Assembly (NCBI GenBank): GCA_012295275.1
Contig: CM022678.1
Coordinates: 7,482,059 to 7,546,058, forward strand
From: Chrysomallon squamiferum
Taxonomy: Eukaryota; Mollusca; Gastropoda; Neomphalida; Peltospiridae
Reading direction: 5' to 3'
Length of the DNA stretch: 64,000 bases
Part shown: positions 37,450 through 42,819 of the stretch, one piece after another
Layout of the letters: each line of letters starts with the position of its first letter
Numbering within the stretch: position 1 is the stretch's first letter
Translations under genes and position numbers: made by a program
The notes under the pieces: model-generated
The model's database searches: none
What the model saw: only the letters and a program-made list of their open reading frames with translations
What the model was told of the DNA's origin: nothing

Positions 37450-39120
37450 TATTGTTTATCTTTAACTCTTCTTTTTAAAAGTAAAATGGTGATACACATT
37501 AATAATTTTGACACTTCAAAAATCAATTTTTTAAGCACAGTTCCAACATTTATTTATTTATACTGCTTACTTTTAACACTTTTTGAAAAGAAAAAAAATA
37601 AAACAGTTTCATTATACTGTTTTTTTTACTGTTAACACTTTTGGAGAAAAAAAAATGTAAAACACTTTCATGTTCTGACATTTTTAAAATGTTATGTTTT
37701 CAGCTCAGTTTCAACGCAGAAGCAGCAACATCTCCTACGTGGTCACAAACCCATCACCAAAACGAAAACTGAGAGTAGGAGACATCGTGTAAGTTAAAAA
37801 TCTCAGTATTCCAGTTTTAAACACAATGATGTTACTAACCTCTAAAGCACCTTTAATTTCATCTCTGTAGCATTTCCCCCATCTTTATACAGCAATGGAG
37901 ATAGTACAGAAAGTTATAACAGAAACTCTGATGTGTTGTGTGACATTTTATGTGACATCGAGTGTGATTCTTGTTGTCTACTGCTGTCTTAGTTGACAGT
38001 TTTAAAATGTATACAGATGTTGTTCACTCTGATGGTGAAGGGTTTAATAAAAAATACTGAAGTGAAGGCTTTTATGTATTGTGATGTATAAAGGATGTGA
38101 TGTCAAATAACTTGTGTGTAATTATTTCTATTCTTCTTTTTTTTATTTAATTTAATTTTTTTTTTTATTTTTTTTTTTTTTTTAATTTTTTTTATTTTTT
38201 TTTTTTGTTTGTTTGTTTGTTTGTTTATTTTATTTATTTTATTTATTTTATTTTATTTTATTTTATTTTATTTATCTTTTTTTTTTTTTTTTTTGTTTGC
38301 TAGATATAGTGATGATGCATTCCAAGGATTATGAGAGATTTTCTTTTGAAAACAATTTATTTCAAGCTTGTATATTTATTATTATTATTATTATTATTTT
38401 TTTTTTTTTAAAACTCATTTATTAATTTAACATTCCAGTTACGTGATACAGCCCAGCTCTATGAAAGCCATACCAACGAAACAACAGTGGCGGCCTCGCT
38501 CCCAGAGTTACAGTGGACCGTCCAAACCGGGCCTGGACGTGCAGGACTCAGCCAGACGGTCATCGGTCGACTGGTCAAACGTGCAGACAAAACGATTCTC
38601 TAAGGTCAGCGTAGCCACGCCGATATCAGAATCGAACCTGCTGAATGAGGACGAAGATAACAATGCTTTCGTGTCACCTGGTGCACAGAACCAGCAGGAG
38701 CAACTGAATTCAAAAGACGCTGATGTCCTGACCACTGGGGAAACTGGAAAAGATTCTGTGGATGTGAATGAGAAAGACAGTGAAGAGAGGGATACTAATT
38801 CAGGAGAGAAGGGTGGAGAAGAAAGAGGGATGAATAAAGAAGAACGATCGAAAGATAGCGCTGACAGAAGACAGCAGCCTGATAAGAAAGAAAGACGGAT
38901 GGGCGTGTATGAAGGACAGATGGGTAGGTACGAGGGACAGGGGGACAAAGCAGAAGGACAGAAGGATAACAGCAGCAAAGTAGAGACTGACAAGAGGGAT
39001 AATGGTGAGGTGAAGGCAGACAAAAAGGATTCTGTGGACAAGAGAGAGGCAGAGGTTTCAGTGGTGAGAAGTCACCAAGGGAAGAAGTGTTTTGAAGTGA
39101 AACCAGTTGTTCTGTCCTGA
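4385..39120 (+). CDS. SLO2: Slo2/KCNT-type potassium channel gene, 25 coding exons (5' end incomplete)
   Basis: Large pore-forming potassium channel alpha subunit of the Slo2 (KCNT, Slack/Slick) family, expected in the plasma membrane as a tetramer gated by intracellular ions. Spliced exons give 1,265 residues from S1 to the stop, numbered here from the first full codon of the S1 exon. S1 to S6 occupy about residues 1-247, with TVGYGD at 216-221. RCK1 spans about 265-560, an acidic linker about 560-650, RCK2 about 680-1,045, and a charged tail runs to 1,265. All introns are GT-AG and phases agree throughout. Family-typical stretches include [35 protein letters not shown] and [12 protein letters not shown]. 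The cytosolic N-terminus before S1 is not placed. Sequence differs appreciably from vertebrate KCNT1, so a lineage-specific paralogue is possible. Assignment to Slo2 is confident; ion sensitivity is not predictable. Confidence 0.96.
4652..4842. repeat. CT microsatellite
   Basis: Two long (CT)n blocks (about 4,652-4,697 and 4,788-4,842) separated by a decayed CT/GT-rich spacer. In the intron after the S1 exon. Confidence 0.95.
5140..5308. repeat. TTTA and TG microsatellites
   Basis: (TTTA)n at about 5,140-5,210, T-rich sequence, then (GT)n at 5,283-5,308. Confidence 0.85.
5880..6360. repeat. Mixed AT-rich simple repeats
   Basis: (TTA)n near 5,880, (TG)n near 5,972, TTTA and TTTCA repeats at 6,120-6,260 and (TA)n at 6,333-6,350, ending just before the second exon. 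Confidence 0.8.
6378..6461 (+). CDS. SLO2: SLO2 exon, S1-S2 extracellular loop
   Basis: Acceptor ATTACAG, donor GTAAGT. Residues about 32-60 form the loop, including two cysteines (C32 and CT in GEPCTN), an NSS glycosylation sequon and the conserved Q-I-N-W leading into S2. Loop cysteines and the INW end occur in vertebrate KCNT1 as well. Confidence 0.92.
6864..7201. repeat. GA microsatellite with duplicated spacers
   Basis: Three (GA)n blocks separated by two related spacers (GGGAATACAGAGAGAGAAGA and following bases), at about 6,948-7,015 and 7,081-7,135. The whole spacer-plus-GA unit looks duplicated. Confidence 0.93.
7395..7800. repeat. Degenerate tandem repeat of about 110 bp
   Basis: Three to four decayed units sharing ATTTACATAGAAGCTAGA, ACTTTATTATTAGTAAAGAT and AACAAAATCTT. 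Ends about 100 bp before the S2 exon. Confidence 0.65.
7906..8014 (+). CDS. SLO2: SLO2 exon, S2 helix
   Basis: Acceptor CGTGACCAG, donor GTAAGT. Encodes residues 60-96, with [12 protein letters not shown] at the S2 entry and FLLIYVATK at its end, matching the family pattern ILWVERKMTLW...LLIYLSYK. An ATG-led reading upstream of the acceptor is intronic shadow. Confidence 0.94.
9188..9262 (+). CDS. SLO2: SLO2 exon, S3 helix
   Basis: Acceptor CATTTCAG, donor GTGAGT, phase 0 at both ends. Residues 97-121 contain [14 protein letters not shown], the S3 signature (FVLEMINTLPFIIT in KCNT1). Confidence 0.95.
9425..9610. repeat. TTA/TTG microsatellite
   Basis: Imperfect (TTA)n and (TTG)n trinucleotide array in the S3-S4 intron. 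The asparagine-rich antisense reading is an artefact. Confidence 0.9.
9728..9814 (+). CDS. SLO2: SLO2 exon, S4 helix
   Basis: Acceptor TTCCTAG, donor GTGAGT, phase 0 at both ends. Residues 122-150 carry [20 protein letters not shown]. As in other Slo2 channels the segment lacks the regular arginine array of voltage sensors, consistent with weak voltage dependence. Confidence 0.95.
9985..10460. repeat. GACA/GATA repeats and a 26-bp tandem repeat
   Basis: Decayed GATA and GACA tetranucleotides, then about three copies of a 26-bp unit containing CATACAGGTATACACACAG at 10,375-10,460, just before the S5 exon. Confidence 0.85.
10490..10593 (+). CDS. SLO2: SLO2 exon, S4-S5 linker and S5
   Basis: Acceptor TTATTTCAG, donor GTAGGT. 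Residues 151-185 begin [11 protein letters not shown] and continue into a hydrophobic S5 ending MVFTT, matching NDFHRAI...LVFTGT in KCNT1. A 26-bp tandem repeat ends about 30 bp upstream of the acceptor. Confidence 0.94.
10777..11100. mobile_element. MITE-like element with 24-bp inverted ends
   Basis: Left end begins CAGGTACTGGACCAATTATC and the right end is its near-perfect reverse complement (about one mismatch in the first 24 bp). The interior is GC-richer than the intron and non-coding. Ends of the CAG...ATTATCC type resemble pogo/Tigger-like Tc1-mariner elements. TA precedes the left end, but TG follows the right, so the target duplication is not clean. Confidence 0.7.
11268..11668. repeat. 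TTTA-rich tandem repeats with GATTTATT units
   Basis: (TTTA)n interspersed with AGATTTATTTATTTA units, some in higher-order blocks. Confidence 0.85.
11669..12013 (+). repeat. Tandem copies of the pore-exon acceptor region
   Basis: Three units of about 88-97 bp, each with the T-rich tract, AACAG and then AATCTGTGG(T/A)ATTCAG, the same bases that open the pore exon. Decoy exon starts would be 11,736, 11,829 and 11,926; the real one is 12,014. The frame would read [10 protein letters not shown] in the first two copies. No donor follows a decoy closely. Confidence 0.9.
12014..12200 (+). CDS. SLO2: SLO2 exon, pore loop and S6
   Basis: Acceptor ATAACAG, donor GTAAAC. Residues 185-247 start with CGIQHIQRG and hold the pore helix [12 protein letters not shown], filter TVGYGD (216-221), then S6 ending PRQ. 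The filter is a canonical potassium-selective one. Three decayed copies of the acceptor plus the first ten or so codons lie just upstream. Confidence 0.98.
12214..12345. repeat. Poly-T tracts
   Basis: Long T runs at about 12,219-12,252 and 12,315-12,336 after the pore exon. Confidence 0.85.
12722..13016. mobile_element. Foldback (MITE-like) element of about 295 bp
   Basis: Ends GGGTCATTCC and GGAATGACCC are inverted. Arms of roughly 90-100 bp pair: ACTTGGTATACTTGTTGACT plus GGGATCC on the left matches AGTCAACAAGTATACCAAGT preceded by GGATCCC on the right. The left tip is disturbed by a C run and an A run. The GTGTCAAATCACCCAATGGG-type right end is, to my recollection, a common invertebrate repeat. 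Confidence 0.85.
14345..14494. repeat. TTA/CTA microsatellite ending at a splice acceptor
   Basis: Imperfect (TTA)n and (CTA)n running directly into TATTACAG, the acceptor of the first RCK1 exon. Confidence 0.9.
14496..14660 (+). CDS. SLO2: SLO2 exon, post-S6 linker and RCK1 start
   Basis: Acceptor TATTACAG, donor GTAACT, 55 residues in phase 0. [12 protein letters not shown] is the S6-RCK1 linker; [10 protein letters not shown] is the first RCK1 strand and [13 protein letters not shown] is near-identical to vertebrate KCNT1. The acceptor ends a TTA microsatellite, and the donor edge is repeated several times downstream. Confidence 0.97.
14661..15310 (+). repeat. Tandem copies of the donor edge of the first RCK1 exon
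   Basis: Six to eight decayed units of about 80-100 bp. They repeat the exon's last bases and donor (AATTCTAC.CACA..CAAAACT, then TGCGGTAACTACGTCCTGAA). Decoy donors keep GT at 14,834, 14,918, 15,176 and 15,287; one unit has GA at 15,002. The first unit is the exon end itself. Confidence 0.88.
16423..16496. repeat. TTA microsatellite
   Basis: (TTA)n of about 70 bp. Confidence 0.95.
16515..17660. repeat. Degenerate tandem repeat of about 80 bp
   Basis: More than ten decayed units sharing TGCAAAATATTT, CAGTCAGTGCAAAACCTACA and, in the first half, TCTAAGAAGAAATGTAAAAA. Similarity fades rightward; scattered TGCAAA motifs continue to about 18,430. Confidence 0.75.
17661..19664. other. Intron sequence without a recognised gene
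   Basis: AT-rich intron. A slightly GC-richer patch at about 19,230-19,360 has two overlapping short open frames of about 60 codons that I do not recognise; it lacks convincing splice sites and is left unannotated. Confidence 0.5.
19665..19747. repeat. CT then CA compound microsatellite
   Basis: (CT)n joined to (CA)n, about 90 bp before the RCK1 core exon. Confidence 0.95.
19840..20040 (+). CDS. SLO2: SLO2 exon, RCK1 core
   Basis: Acceptor TTCTTCTAG, donor GTAAGA, phase 0, residues 303-369. [24 protein letters not shown] and [17 protein letters not shown] follow the RCK1 Rossmann-fold order of KCNT channels (VVILCPTEM, VIYLQGSALKDQDL, EACFILSSRNEVD). Confidence 0.97.
20240..20492. repeat. 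TG/TA microsatellites
   Basis: Imperfect (TG)n and (TATG)n. Confidence 0.85.
20764..20872 (+). CDS. SLO2: SLO2 exon, RCK1
   Basis: Acceptor TTTTTGTAG, donor GTGAGG. Residues 370-405 contain [18 protein letters not shown] and KNKMHVKFA, nearly identical to the family motif [18 protein letters not shown]. Confidence 0.97.
21040..21341. repeat. CTA/TTA microsatellite ending at a splice acceptor
   Basis: TTTA run, then a decayed CTA/TTA array that reaches the CATTGCAG acceptor at 21,349. Confidence 0.9.
21350..21458 (+). CDS. SLO2: SLO2 exon, RCK1
   Basis: Acceptor CATTGCAG directly follows a CTA/TTA microsatellite; donor GTGAGT. Residues 406-441 give [18 protein letters not shown] and [13 protein letters not shown], matching KCNT1 DHVVCEEECKYAMLALNC...TLITLLVHTSRG. 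Confidence 0.97.
21480..24627 (+). repeat. Three-kilobase degenerate 40-bp tandem array ending in a splice acceptor
   Basis: Nearly the whole intron is made of decayed units of roughly 40 bp around GAATGTCTATTTTAAACAGA. Units are clearest at 24,290-24,627 (AATGTCTATTTAAAACAACT then GATCTCTGTCAAC). The true acceptor TATTTAAAACAG is the end of the last unit. Many upstream units also read TTTAAACAGA or TTTAACAGAG. Confidence 0.85.
24628..24777 (+). CDS. SLO2: SLO2 exon, RCK1 C-terminal part
   Basis: Acceptor TTAAAACAG, donor GTTAGT. Residues 442-491 include [19 protein letters not shown] and [14 protein letters not shown], as in KCNT1 (WQRMYGRCSGNEVYHI, FFREYEGKSFTYAA). The acceptor lies in the last unit of a 3-kb degenerate tandem repeat. 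Confidence 0.95.
25289..25337. repeat. TG microsatellite
   Basis: (TG)n with one interruption. Confidence 0.9.
25480..26161 (+). repeat. Tandem copies of an exon-start region with TG/TCTG tracts
   Basis: Four or so decayed units of about 130-200 bp. Units resemble the start of the exon at 26,162: GTTTGGAGTAGTTTTTCTAG at 25,960 and ATTTGAAGTTTTTTTCTAG at 25,793, each after an AG and each followed by GCTGGAAGGAAG.CAGATCA. Older units near 25,500 and 25,630 keep AGATCATT. (TG)n and (TCTG)n lie between units. Confidence 0.82.
26162..26361 (+). CDS. SLO2: SLO2 exon, end of RCK1
   Basis: Acceptor CATGTAG, donor GTCAGT. Residues 492-559 contain [23 protein letters not shown] and [14 protein letters not shown], matching YGVCLIGLK...ILLNPGPRHIL...CFYINITKEE. 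Decayed copies of its first bases lie upstream at 25,793 and 25,960. Confidence 0.95.
26362..27133. other. Ordinary AT-rich intron
   Basis: No repeat family or exon recognised beyond short TTTA and T runs. Confidence 0.5.
27134..27413 (+). CDS. SLO2: SLO2 exon, acidic inter-RCK linker
   Basis: Acceptor TGTTGCAG, donor GTAAGT. Residues 559-651 are not strongly conserved. They include the acidic run [15 protein letters not shown] at about 571-585 and several prolines, and end [13 protein letters not shown]. Coding GC is much higher than its surroundings. The linker between RCK1 and RCK2 is variable and acidic in KCNT1 too. Confidence 0.9.
27430..27675. repeat. TTA microsatellite
   Basis: Imperfect (TTA)n with (TTTA)n at the end, starting 17 bp after the linker-exon donor. 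Confidence 0.92.
28005..28110 (+). CDS. SLO2: SLO2 exon, linker to RCK2
   Basis: Acceptor CTTTCAG, donor GTAAGT. Residues 652-687 include [20 protein letters not shown], matching the KCNT1 segment YIGSSPTLCHLL...APFCC. A two-base earlier GT would break the frame into the next exon. Confidence 0.94.
28199..28454. repeat. Two AAT microsatellites
   Basis: (AAT)n at 28,203-28,312 and about 28,407-28,453; the flanks CAGTGTTTGATAATAAATTG and CAGTGTTTGATATTAACTTG are similar, so the pair may be one duplicated block. GACA repeats follow at 28,575-28,622. Confidence 0.88.
28786..28958 (+). CDS. SLO2: SLO2 exon, RCK2 first strands
   Basis: Acceptor TTTTTGTAG, donor GTAACC. Residues 688-744 contain [24 protein letters not shown] and HPIILLLEE, the start of RCK2 (KNKLIIVSAETA, GLYNFIVPLRA, NPIVLLLDN in KCNT1). 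The last residues enter the region homologous to the Slack sodium-coordination motif. Confidence 0.95.
28959..29560 (+). repeat. Tandem repeat of about 78 bp starting at a splice donor
   Basis: Six to seven units sharing ACCAATGAAATCATTACATT, AATAACAAAA and TCTTTTATTTGATTGG. The first unit starts within a few bases of the donor at 28,959: donor GGTAACCGTGGCTTCCACCA aligns with unit GGGTAATTAATATTTATGTT. Confidence 0.82.
29609..30085. repeat. TTA/TTG microsatellites and ATTC repeats
   Basis: (AAT)n, (TTA)n, (TTG)n and (CATT)n arrays fill the rest of this intron up to the next acceptor. Confidence 0.9.
30097..30168 (+). CDS. SLO2: SLO2 exon, RCK2
   Basis: Acceptor TTTTAG; donor GTATTG at 30,169. 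Residues 745-768 read [17 protein letters not shown]. An earlier GTAAAA at 30,155 was not used because its phase does not fit the next exon, while 30,169 restores the frame and the GxIxxVDxLLRAG spacing of the family. Confidence 0.88.
30231..30590. repeat. GA microsatellite followed by TTTA repeats
   Basis: (GA)n at 30,231-30,301, then TTTA-rich sequence with repeated ATTTATTTAATATAATTTAT units. Confidence 0.93.
30630..30764 (+). CDS. SLO2: SLO2 exon, RCK2
   Basis: Acceptor CCCTTATAG, donor GTAAAG. Residues 769-813 contain [18 protein letters not shown] and [13 protein letters not shown], matching KCNT1 (NLVVVDKES...MADAKTIVNVQTMF). The four-residue EEEE run is encoded by GAG repeats. Confidence 0.95.
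30765..31090 (+). repeat. Tandem repeat of about 110 bp starting at a splice donor
   Basis: Three units sharing GAGTTTAATGTCAGTTTATG and TCTTGAAATGAATTCTT. Unit starts ACTGGTAATATTTTTGATAC (30,889) and ACTGGTAAAATTTTCGATAC (30,999) align with the real exon end and donor at 30,765 (TAGGTAAAGTCACATACAAC). Confidence 0.88.
31568..31679 (+). CDS. SLO2: SLO2 exon, RCK2
   Basis: Acceptor GTTTCAG; donor GTATTA, whose sequence is the first unit of a TTA microsatellite. Residues 814-851 include [29 protein letters not shown] and ISRFER. Phase 0 with the next exon ([10 protein letters not shown]). Confidence 0.94.
31680..32490. repeat. Eight-hundred-bp TTA/TTG microsatellite beginning at a donor
   Basis: (TTA)n with (TTG)n and (TCA)n blocks and at least one duplicated higher-order segment (GAGTTATCATCATCATTATT at about 32,195 and 32,270). 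The donor GT of the preceding exon is its first unit. Confidence 0.96.
32787..32891 (+). CDS. SLO2: SLO2 exon, RCK2
   Basis: Acceptor ATTTTCAG, donor GTAGAA, phase 0. Residues 852-886 read through [19 protein letters not shown] and SMLDTLLYQ, one of the most conserved KCNT segments. Confidence 0.97.
33040..33215. repeat. TATC, GTAG and GA repeats
   Basis: (TATC)n near 33,050, (GTAG)n at 33,133-33,151, (GA)n at 33,151-33,214. Confidence 0.92.
33497..33580 (+). CDS. SLO2: SLO2 exon, RCK2
   Basis: Acceptor TATTGCAG, donor GTAAGT, phase 0, 28 residues (887-914). [18 protein letters not shown] matches SFVKDYMITITRLLLGLD of KCNT1. Confidence 0.96.
33640..34485. repeat. Degenerate CTA array and TTG microsatellite
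   Basis: About 600 bp of imperfect (CTA)n with duplicated sub-blocks (GTGACTATTACTACTTCTAC and GACTATTACTACTTCTACTA), then T-rich DNA and (TTG)n at 34,428-34,478. Open frames here are repeat artefacts. Confidence 0.92.
34640..34783 (+). CDS. SLO2: SLO2 exon, RCK2
   Basis: Acceptor ATTTTTAG, donor GTAAGT, phase 0, residues 915-962. [10 protein letters not shown] and [11 protein letters not shown] match the KCNT1 segment TYGRLFQKLC...AEIPIGIYRTE. Confidence 0.96.
35200..35550. repeat. Tandem repeat of about 115 bp with TG and TA tracts
   Basis: Two and a half units, each with (TG)n, (TA)n, (TATG)n and the constant piece TACAAATAGCTGCTATTGGA at 35,299 and 35,421. Confidence 0.88.
35640..36100. 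other. Intron, no clear feature
   Basis: Contains GGTTCAAATCTCC near 35,710, reminiscent of a tRNA B box, but no tRNA fold or A box that I can support. A (TTTG)n run lies at 36,073-36,097. Confidence 0.4.
36124..36268 (+). CDS. SLO2: SLO2 exon, distal RCK2 region
   Basis: Acceptor ATCTTTCAG, donor GTATGT. Residues 963-1,010 include [15 protein letters not shown] (compare ELVKNRMKHLGL in KCNT1), then the acidic run DTDDESDDD. Much shorter than the mammalian insert at this place. Confidence 0.92.
36300..37213. repeat. Faint degenerate repeat
   Basis: Decayed units of about 110 bp sharing TTTAAAATTTGTTTTTGTTTGTATCTTAATATACAG-like pieces (each shorter in the sequence) between about 36,440 and 36,960. 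Weak but recurrent. Confidence 0.45.
37215..37700. repeat. TTTA microsatellites in a degenerate repeat of about 150 bp
   Basis: (TTTA)n at 37,222-37,285 and 37,420-37,450. The segment between them (TGTTTACTCTTAACACTTTT, GACATTTTAAAAATATTATTTTCAGCTCA in parts) recurs near 37,500-37,640, and the final copy contains the true acceptor TTTTCAGCTCA at 37,703. Confidence 0.7.
37704..37788 (+). CDS. SLO2: SLO2 exon, last RCK2 strands
   Basis: Acceptor GTTTTCAG, donor GTAAGT. Residues 1,011-1,038 contain [15 protein letters not shown] and VGDI, matching [20 protein letters not shown] in KCNT1. Confidence 0.95.
38110..38400. repeat. T-rich, TTTG, TTTA and TTA tracts
   Basis: Simple repeats filling the intron before the terminal exon. 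Confidence 0.85.
38439..39120 (+). CDS. SLO2: SLO2 terminal exon, charged C-terminal tail
   Basis: Acceptor CATTCCAG; TGA at 39,118-39,120. VYVIQPSS completes the last RCK2 strand (DIVYLIRSDP in KCNT1). The following 220 residues have no recognised domain: first a basic, serine-rich part ([10 protein letters not shown]), then about 110 residues dominated by K, E, D, R and G with short YEGQ-type repeats, ending KPVVLS. The exon is clearly GC-richer than its flanks. The long antisense reading across it is a shadow. Confidence 0.95.
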
Positions 39121-39560
39121 TTTTTGTTCTCTCCTGATTTTCAAACCTATCCCAGTTTTCAAAAATCAAAACCCAGTCAGTCCTTTTAAATCTTCATAAA
39201 CTCTTGGATGTATGTAATGCTTCATAAAAGTATTGTCATGAAAAGAAAATATTAAAAAAAGATGTTGTATACATATATCCATAAGTCATGTTTTTTTTTT
39301 GTTTTTTTTAACCAAACCGACACATTTTTAAATCTCTGATAGTTTTATGTACTGCTCGACACCACAATAAGTCCTTTTTATAAAAGTTTTAAAAAAATTT
39401 GACATTTCATGAGCCAAAGAACACTGTCTTTTAGTTTATATAAAATTTTATATAGGTGTAAAATGTTAACTTTTATCATTTTTATTCTTCACCAGAGTAC
39501 CTTAGTTTACATTATGTGCCTAAAATCATGAGTTTGAAATAGTGTTAGAATGAAAATAAA
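39121..39560 (+). other. Probable SLO2 3' untranslated region
   Basis: AT-rich non-coding sequence directly after the stop. The first clear AATAAA on this strand is at 39,555-39,560, 435 nt downstream, a reasonable polyadenylation signal. Later AATAAA hexamers exist, so a longer UTR is possible. Confidence 0.45.
39555..39560 (+). promoter_or_regulatory. Candidate polyadenylation signal for SLO2
   Basis: First AATAAA after the stop on this strand, followed within 12 bases by a T-rich run. Confidence 0.4.
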
Positions 39561-40339
39561 GGTTATTTTTTTTTAATTCCTTACTTTCGACTAATCAGAA
39601 TATATTGCCTGTTTAAAATATTTTTGAATTCCTGTTCTGCAGTTATAATCAACATGTATCAAAATTAATCCTGATACATTACATTTTATATTTTTTTGTT
39701 AACTTTTTCATACAGTGCCTTTCACTTTAAAAGTGCATCTGAGTATTTTAACTCTTAAAACTGCAAAGAGATCAGATGTCATTCTAACACTAAAAAAAAT
39801 ATACAGCTTTGATAGAAAGAGAAAAATGTGTTATATATATTTACTGATATGTATAAAAAAAAAAAAACTGGTTGCTGATGTAGGAGAATAATCTATGGCT
39901 TTCAGAAAATAAGTGAAATGAAACAGTTCAGTTATTAAAAAAAAGGTTTTTACATAATTGTCAAAAAGATATAAATTCTAAATCTTAATATGGTCAAGAA
40001 CAAACATTTTAATCAGTGTTTTTCAAAGCTTTGGTGAAAAATATTTCACCAAAACAAAGCTTAAATACAATGCTTATGAAACGTATCTTTGCAGTAATAA
40101 AATAGTAATGATGATGATAACTTTTATTATACTATCATACCCAAAGTTATTTTTCATTTTCAACTGTGAGAAAATTAAAACTGGATTTTTCTCCTATTAA
40201 TTCTAGTCACTGATCTTATTCTACCTTTTTAAAATTATTTTCTTTTCTTAAATTAATTAATTTTTTTTATCCATTATACTCTTTCTACAGCACATTTGAA
40301 TAAATCTCTTTCTTTCCATCCATTTCTGCTTAACACTGT

Positions 40340-40740
40340 TATGTTGTCATTACTGTTACTACTACTACCACAACCTCTACTATTACTACTGCCACAGCTA
40401 TTGCCATTACTCTATTTTCACTATCACTACAGCTACTCCTATTCCTATTACCACTGCTACTACAACTATTAATACTATTACGATATTATTATCACTATTA
40501 CTTAAATTATTCTATTAATGCTACAACTGCACTGTAACTATTACTACTATCACTGCTACAACCACAGCTATTATTACTATTACTCTAATATTTTCACTGT
40601 TATATACTGCTGTAACTACTACTATTATTACTACTGTTACTATTATTAAGTACTACAACCACTAATACTACCATTACCATTTCTACTGCTAATACTGCTA
40701 CTACTACTGCCATCACCACTCTTAATCTTGTTTTATTAAG
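40340..40740. repeat. Degenerate CTA array
   Basis: Imperfect (CTA)n with many C-for-T changes, in intergenic DNA or a long 3' UTR. Confidence 0.85.
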
Positions 40741-41204
40741 TCAGGAACATTCTCAATCAGCATCAAACCAAAACAAATTATTTGTTTTTACTTTTTTTTT
40801 CTTTAAAATGTCTTTAATGTTTCAAGTTGTGGGCATTTTTATTTCTGTGACACAAGGTAAACAAAAAAAGTATATATTTGTTTTCTTTATAACAGTCCTT
40901 TTCTAATGTTATTCAGGATGTTTTTTTTTCCCAATTCAACCTCTTTACCAAGACCAGAAATAAATGTATTACTTCCTGGTATTTTCTTTTAACATGTTTA
41001 TATGTATGCACACATTATGACTGAACTAACACATATTACTGACACTCCTGCACAAAGAAATCACATTCTGTATTATAAAGATGTTAATGAAATATAGTGC
41101 AATTTTTATTGACCATGATAATGTACAAACAATGCACAGCTAACTGAAAAGTTACCCTTGATACCAAGTATTCTCCTTCTGCTGTGTGAAGCATTGTCAT
41201 AAAC

Positions 41205-41890
41205 TGTACTCCAGTAGAAAGTATGTTTTGTTTAGATGAGTTCTGTGCAGTTTTCAAAGTTGCTTTAAAGTTCTTCGCTTTTTATTTCTTTATTGTAGAT
41301 ATGTTATAATTATTGTTATAAACAAAATTCCTTTTACTGAAGCCAGTGGAAAAGGTTGTGTGTTTAGATTAGTTCTGTACTGTTTTAAAGATACTTTATA
41401 GTTCTTAGGTTTTTAATTTCTTAATGTTTTTCTGCTATACATATGTTATTTTTTTGTTATAAACAAAATTCTGTTTACTGGTGTGTGCCAATGGAAAAGT
41501 TTGTATTGTTTAGAAGAGTTCTGTACAGTTTTAAAGATACTTTAAATATCTTATCTTTTTATTTCTTTCATTATTTTTTCTCCTATTGATATGTTATAAT
41601 TATTGTTACAAACAAAATTCTGTTTACTGAAGCCAGTGGAGGAGAGTGTCTTGTTAACTGAGTTCTGTACAATTTTCAAGATACTTTGAAGTTCTTAGCA
41701 TTTTTTTTATTTTTTTTTTTTTTTTTTTTCTCCTGTAGATATGTTATAATTACTGTTATTCCGTTTACTGAAGCCTTTGGGAAATATATGTTGTTTAGCT
41801 GAATTCTGTATAGTTTCATGATACTTTAAATCCCTTAGCTTTACATTTCTTCATTTTTCTCCTATAAATACGTAATTGTATTTTAGAAAT
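41205..41890. repeat. Tandem repeat of about 140 bp, five copies
   Basis: Units share GCCAGTGGAAA, AGTTCTGTACAGTTTTAAAG, TACTTTA and ATATGTTATAATTATTGTTA. Units begin near 41,205, 41,340, 41,483, 41,630 and 41,770. Confidence 0.85.
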
Positions 41891-42786
41891 ATGTGCTTAT
41901 ATGGACAGACAAAAATATTTATGTACCAAAAATTTGCTTAGCAAAAATAACCATCCATAAATTTACCAGGCACAGATATGAAATCATATTTAAAAACAGC
42001 TACAGTTATTATTTAGCTGGAATATTTGTGACAAACTGGGCATTTATAGTAAATAACAACAGCAAGAAAATATATTTTTTCAACGTAAAAACTAGATATT
42101 ATGTCACTATGATGTGAGAGAGTGTATATCAAAAATCAAAATTTTTGTGAATCAAAATGTATGGCATATAAAAAAAAAAAAAATCAAAATCAAAATCACA
42201 TATTTTGATATTTCTGTTAATTATGTTACTATATTCACCATCCAGAATTAGATGTTGTCATATTGTAATTTTTTTTTTTTTTTTTTTTTCACACCCTGTA
42301 AATTTTGCTTTTATTATCAAACATTCCATTTTATATGACCTGTTCCATCCAAGACATTCCTTTTCCTAATTGTGATAGTAGCCTGATATGTTTAAACACC
42401 TGTGTTATCCATAACTTTACACCTTACAAACAATTATAAACTAAATCAAAATATAGTTTACCTACAAGTTAATCAAACTATTCATTAATAAAAACTTTCT
42501 CTGTTGGAGTAATTTTGTATTGTAATCTTTTACACTGAATGAGATCTTTATAATACCAACATAAGAATAATTCAAATAATTTCTTCAGAGTTATGTATTA
42601 ATGATCTTAAATGATATTTCTGTGTAGTATGCTAAGTCCTAGAACCTAAAATTCAAATTTCAGGCTTATTTGGATGTTTAAAATAATATATATATTTTTT
42701 TGAAAATTAAATAACGTGACTAGATACACTATTCAGTTTTCTCAATTTTCGTTCTTTATTAATTCATTATTTTAAAAAAAAATCTG

Positions 42787-42819
<33 letters not shown>

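Noticed and set aside
38508-39041. 177-codon antisense frame opposite the last SLO2 exon
   Set aside because: Shadow of a GC-richer coding exon; the sense frame joins the channel in phase.
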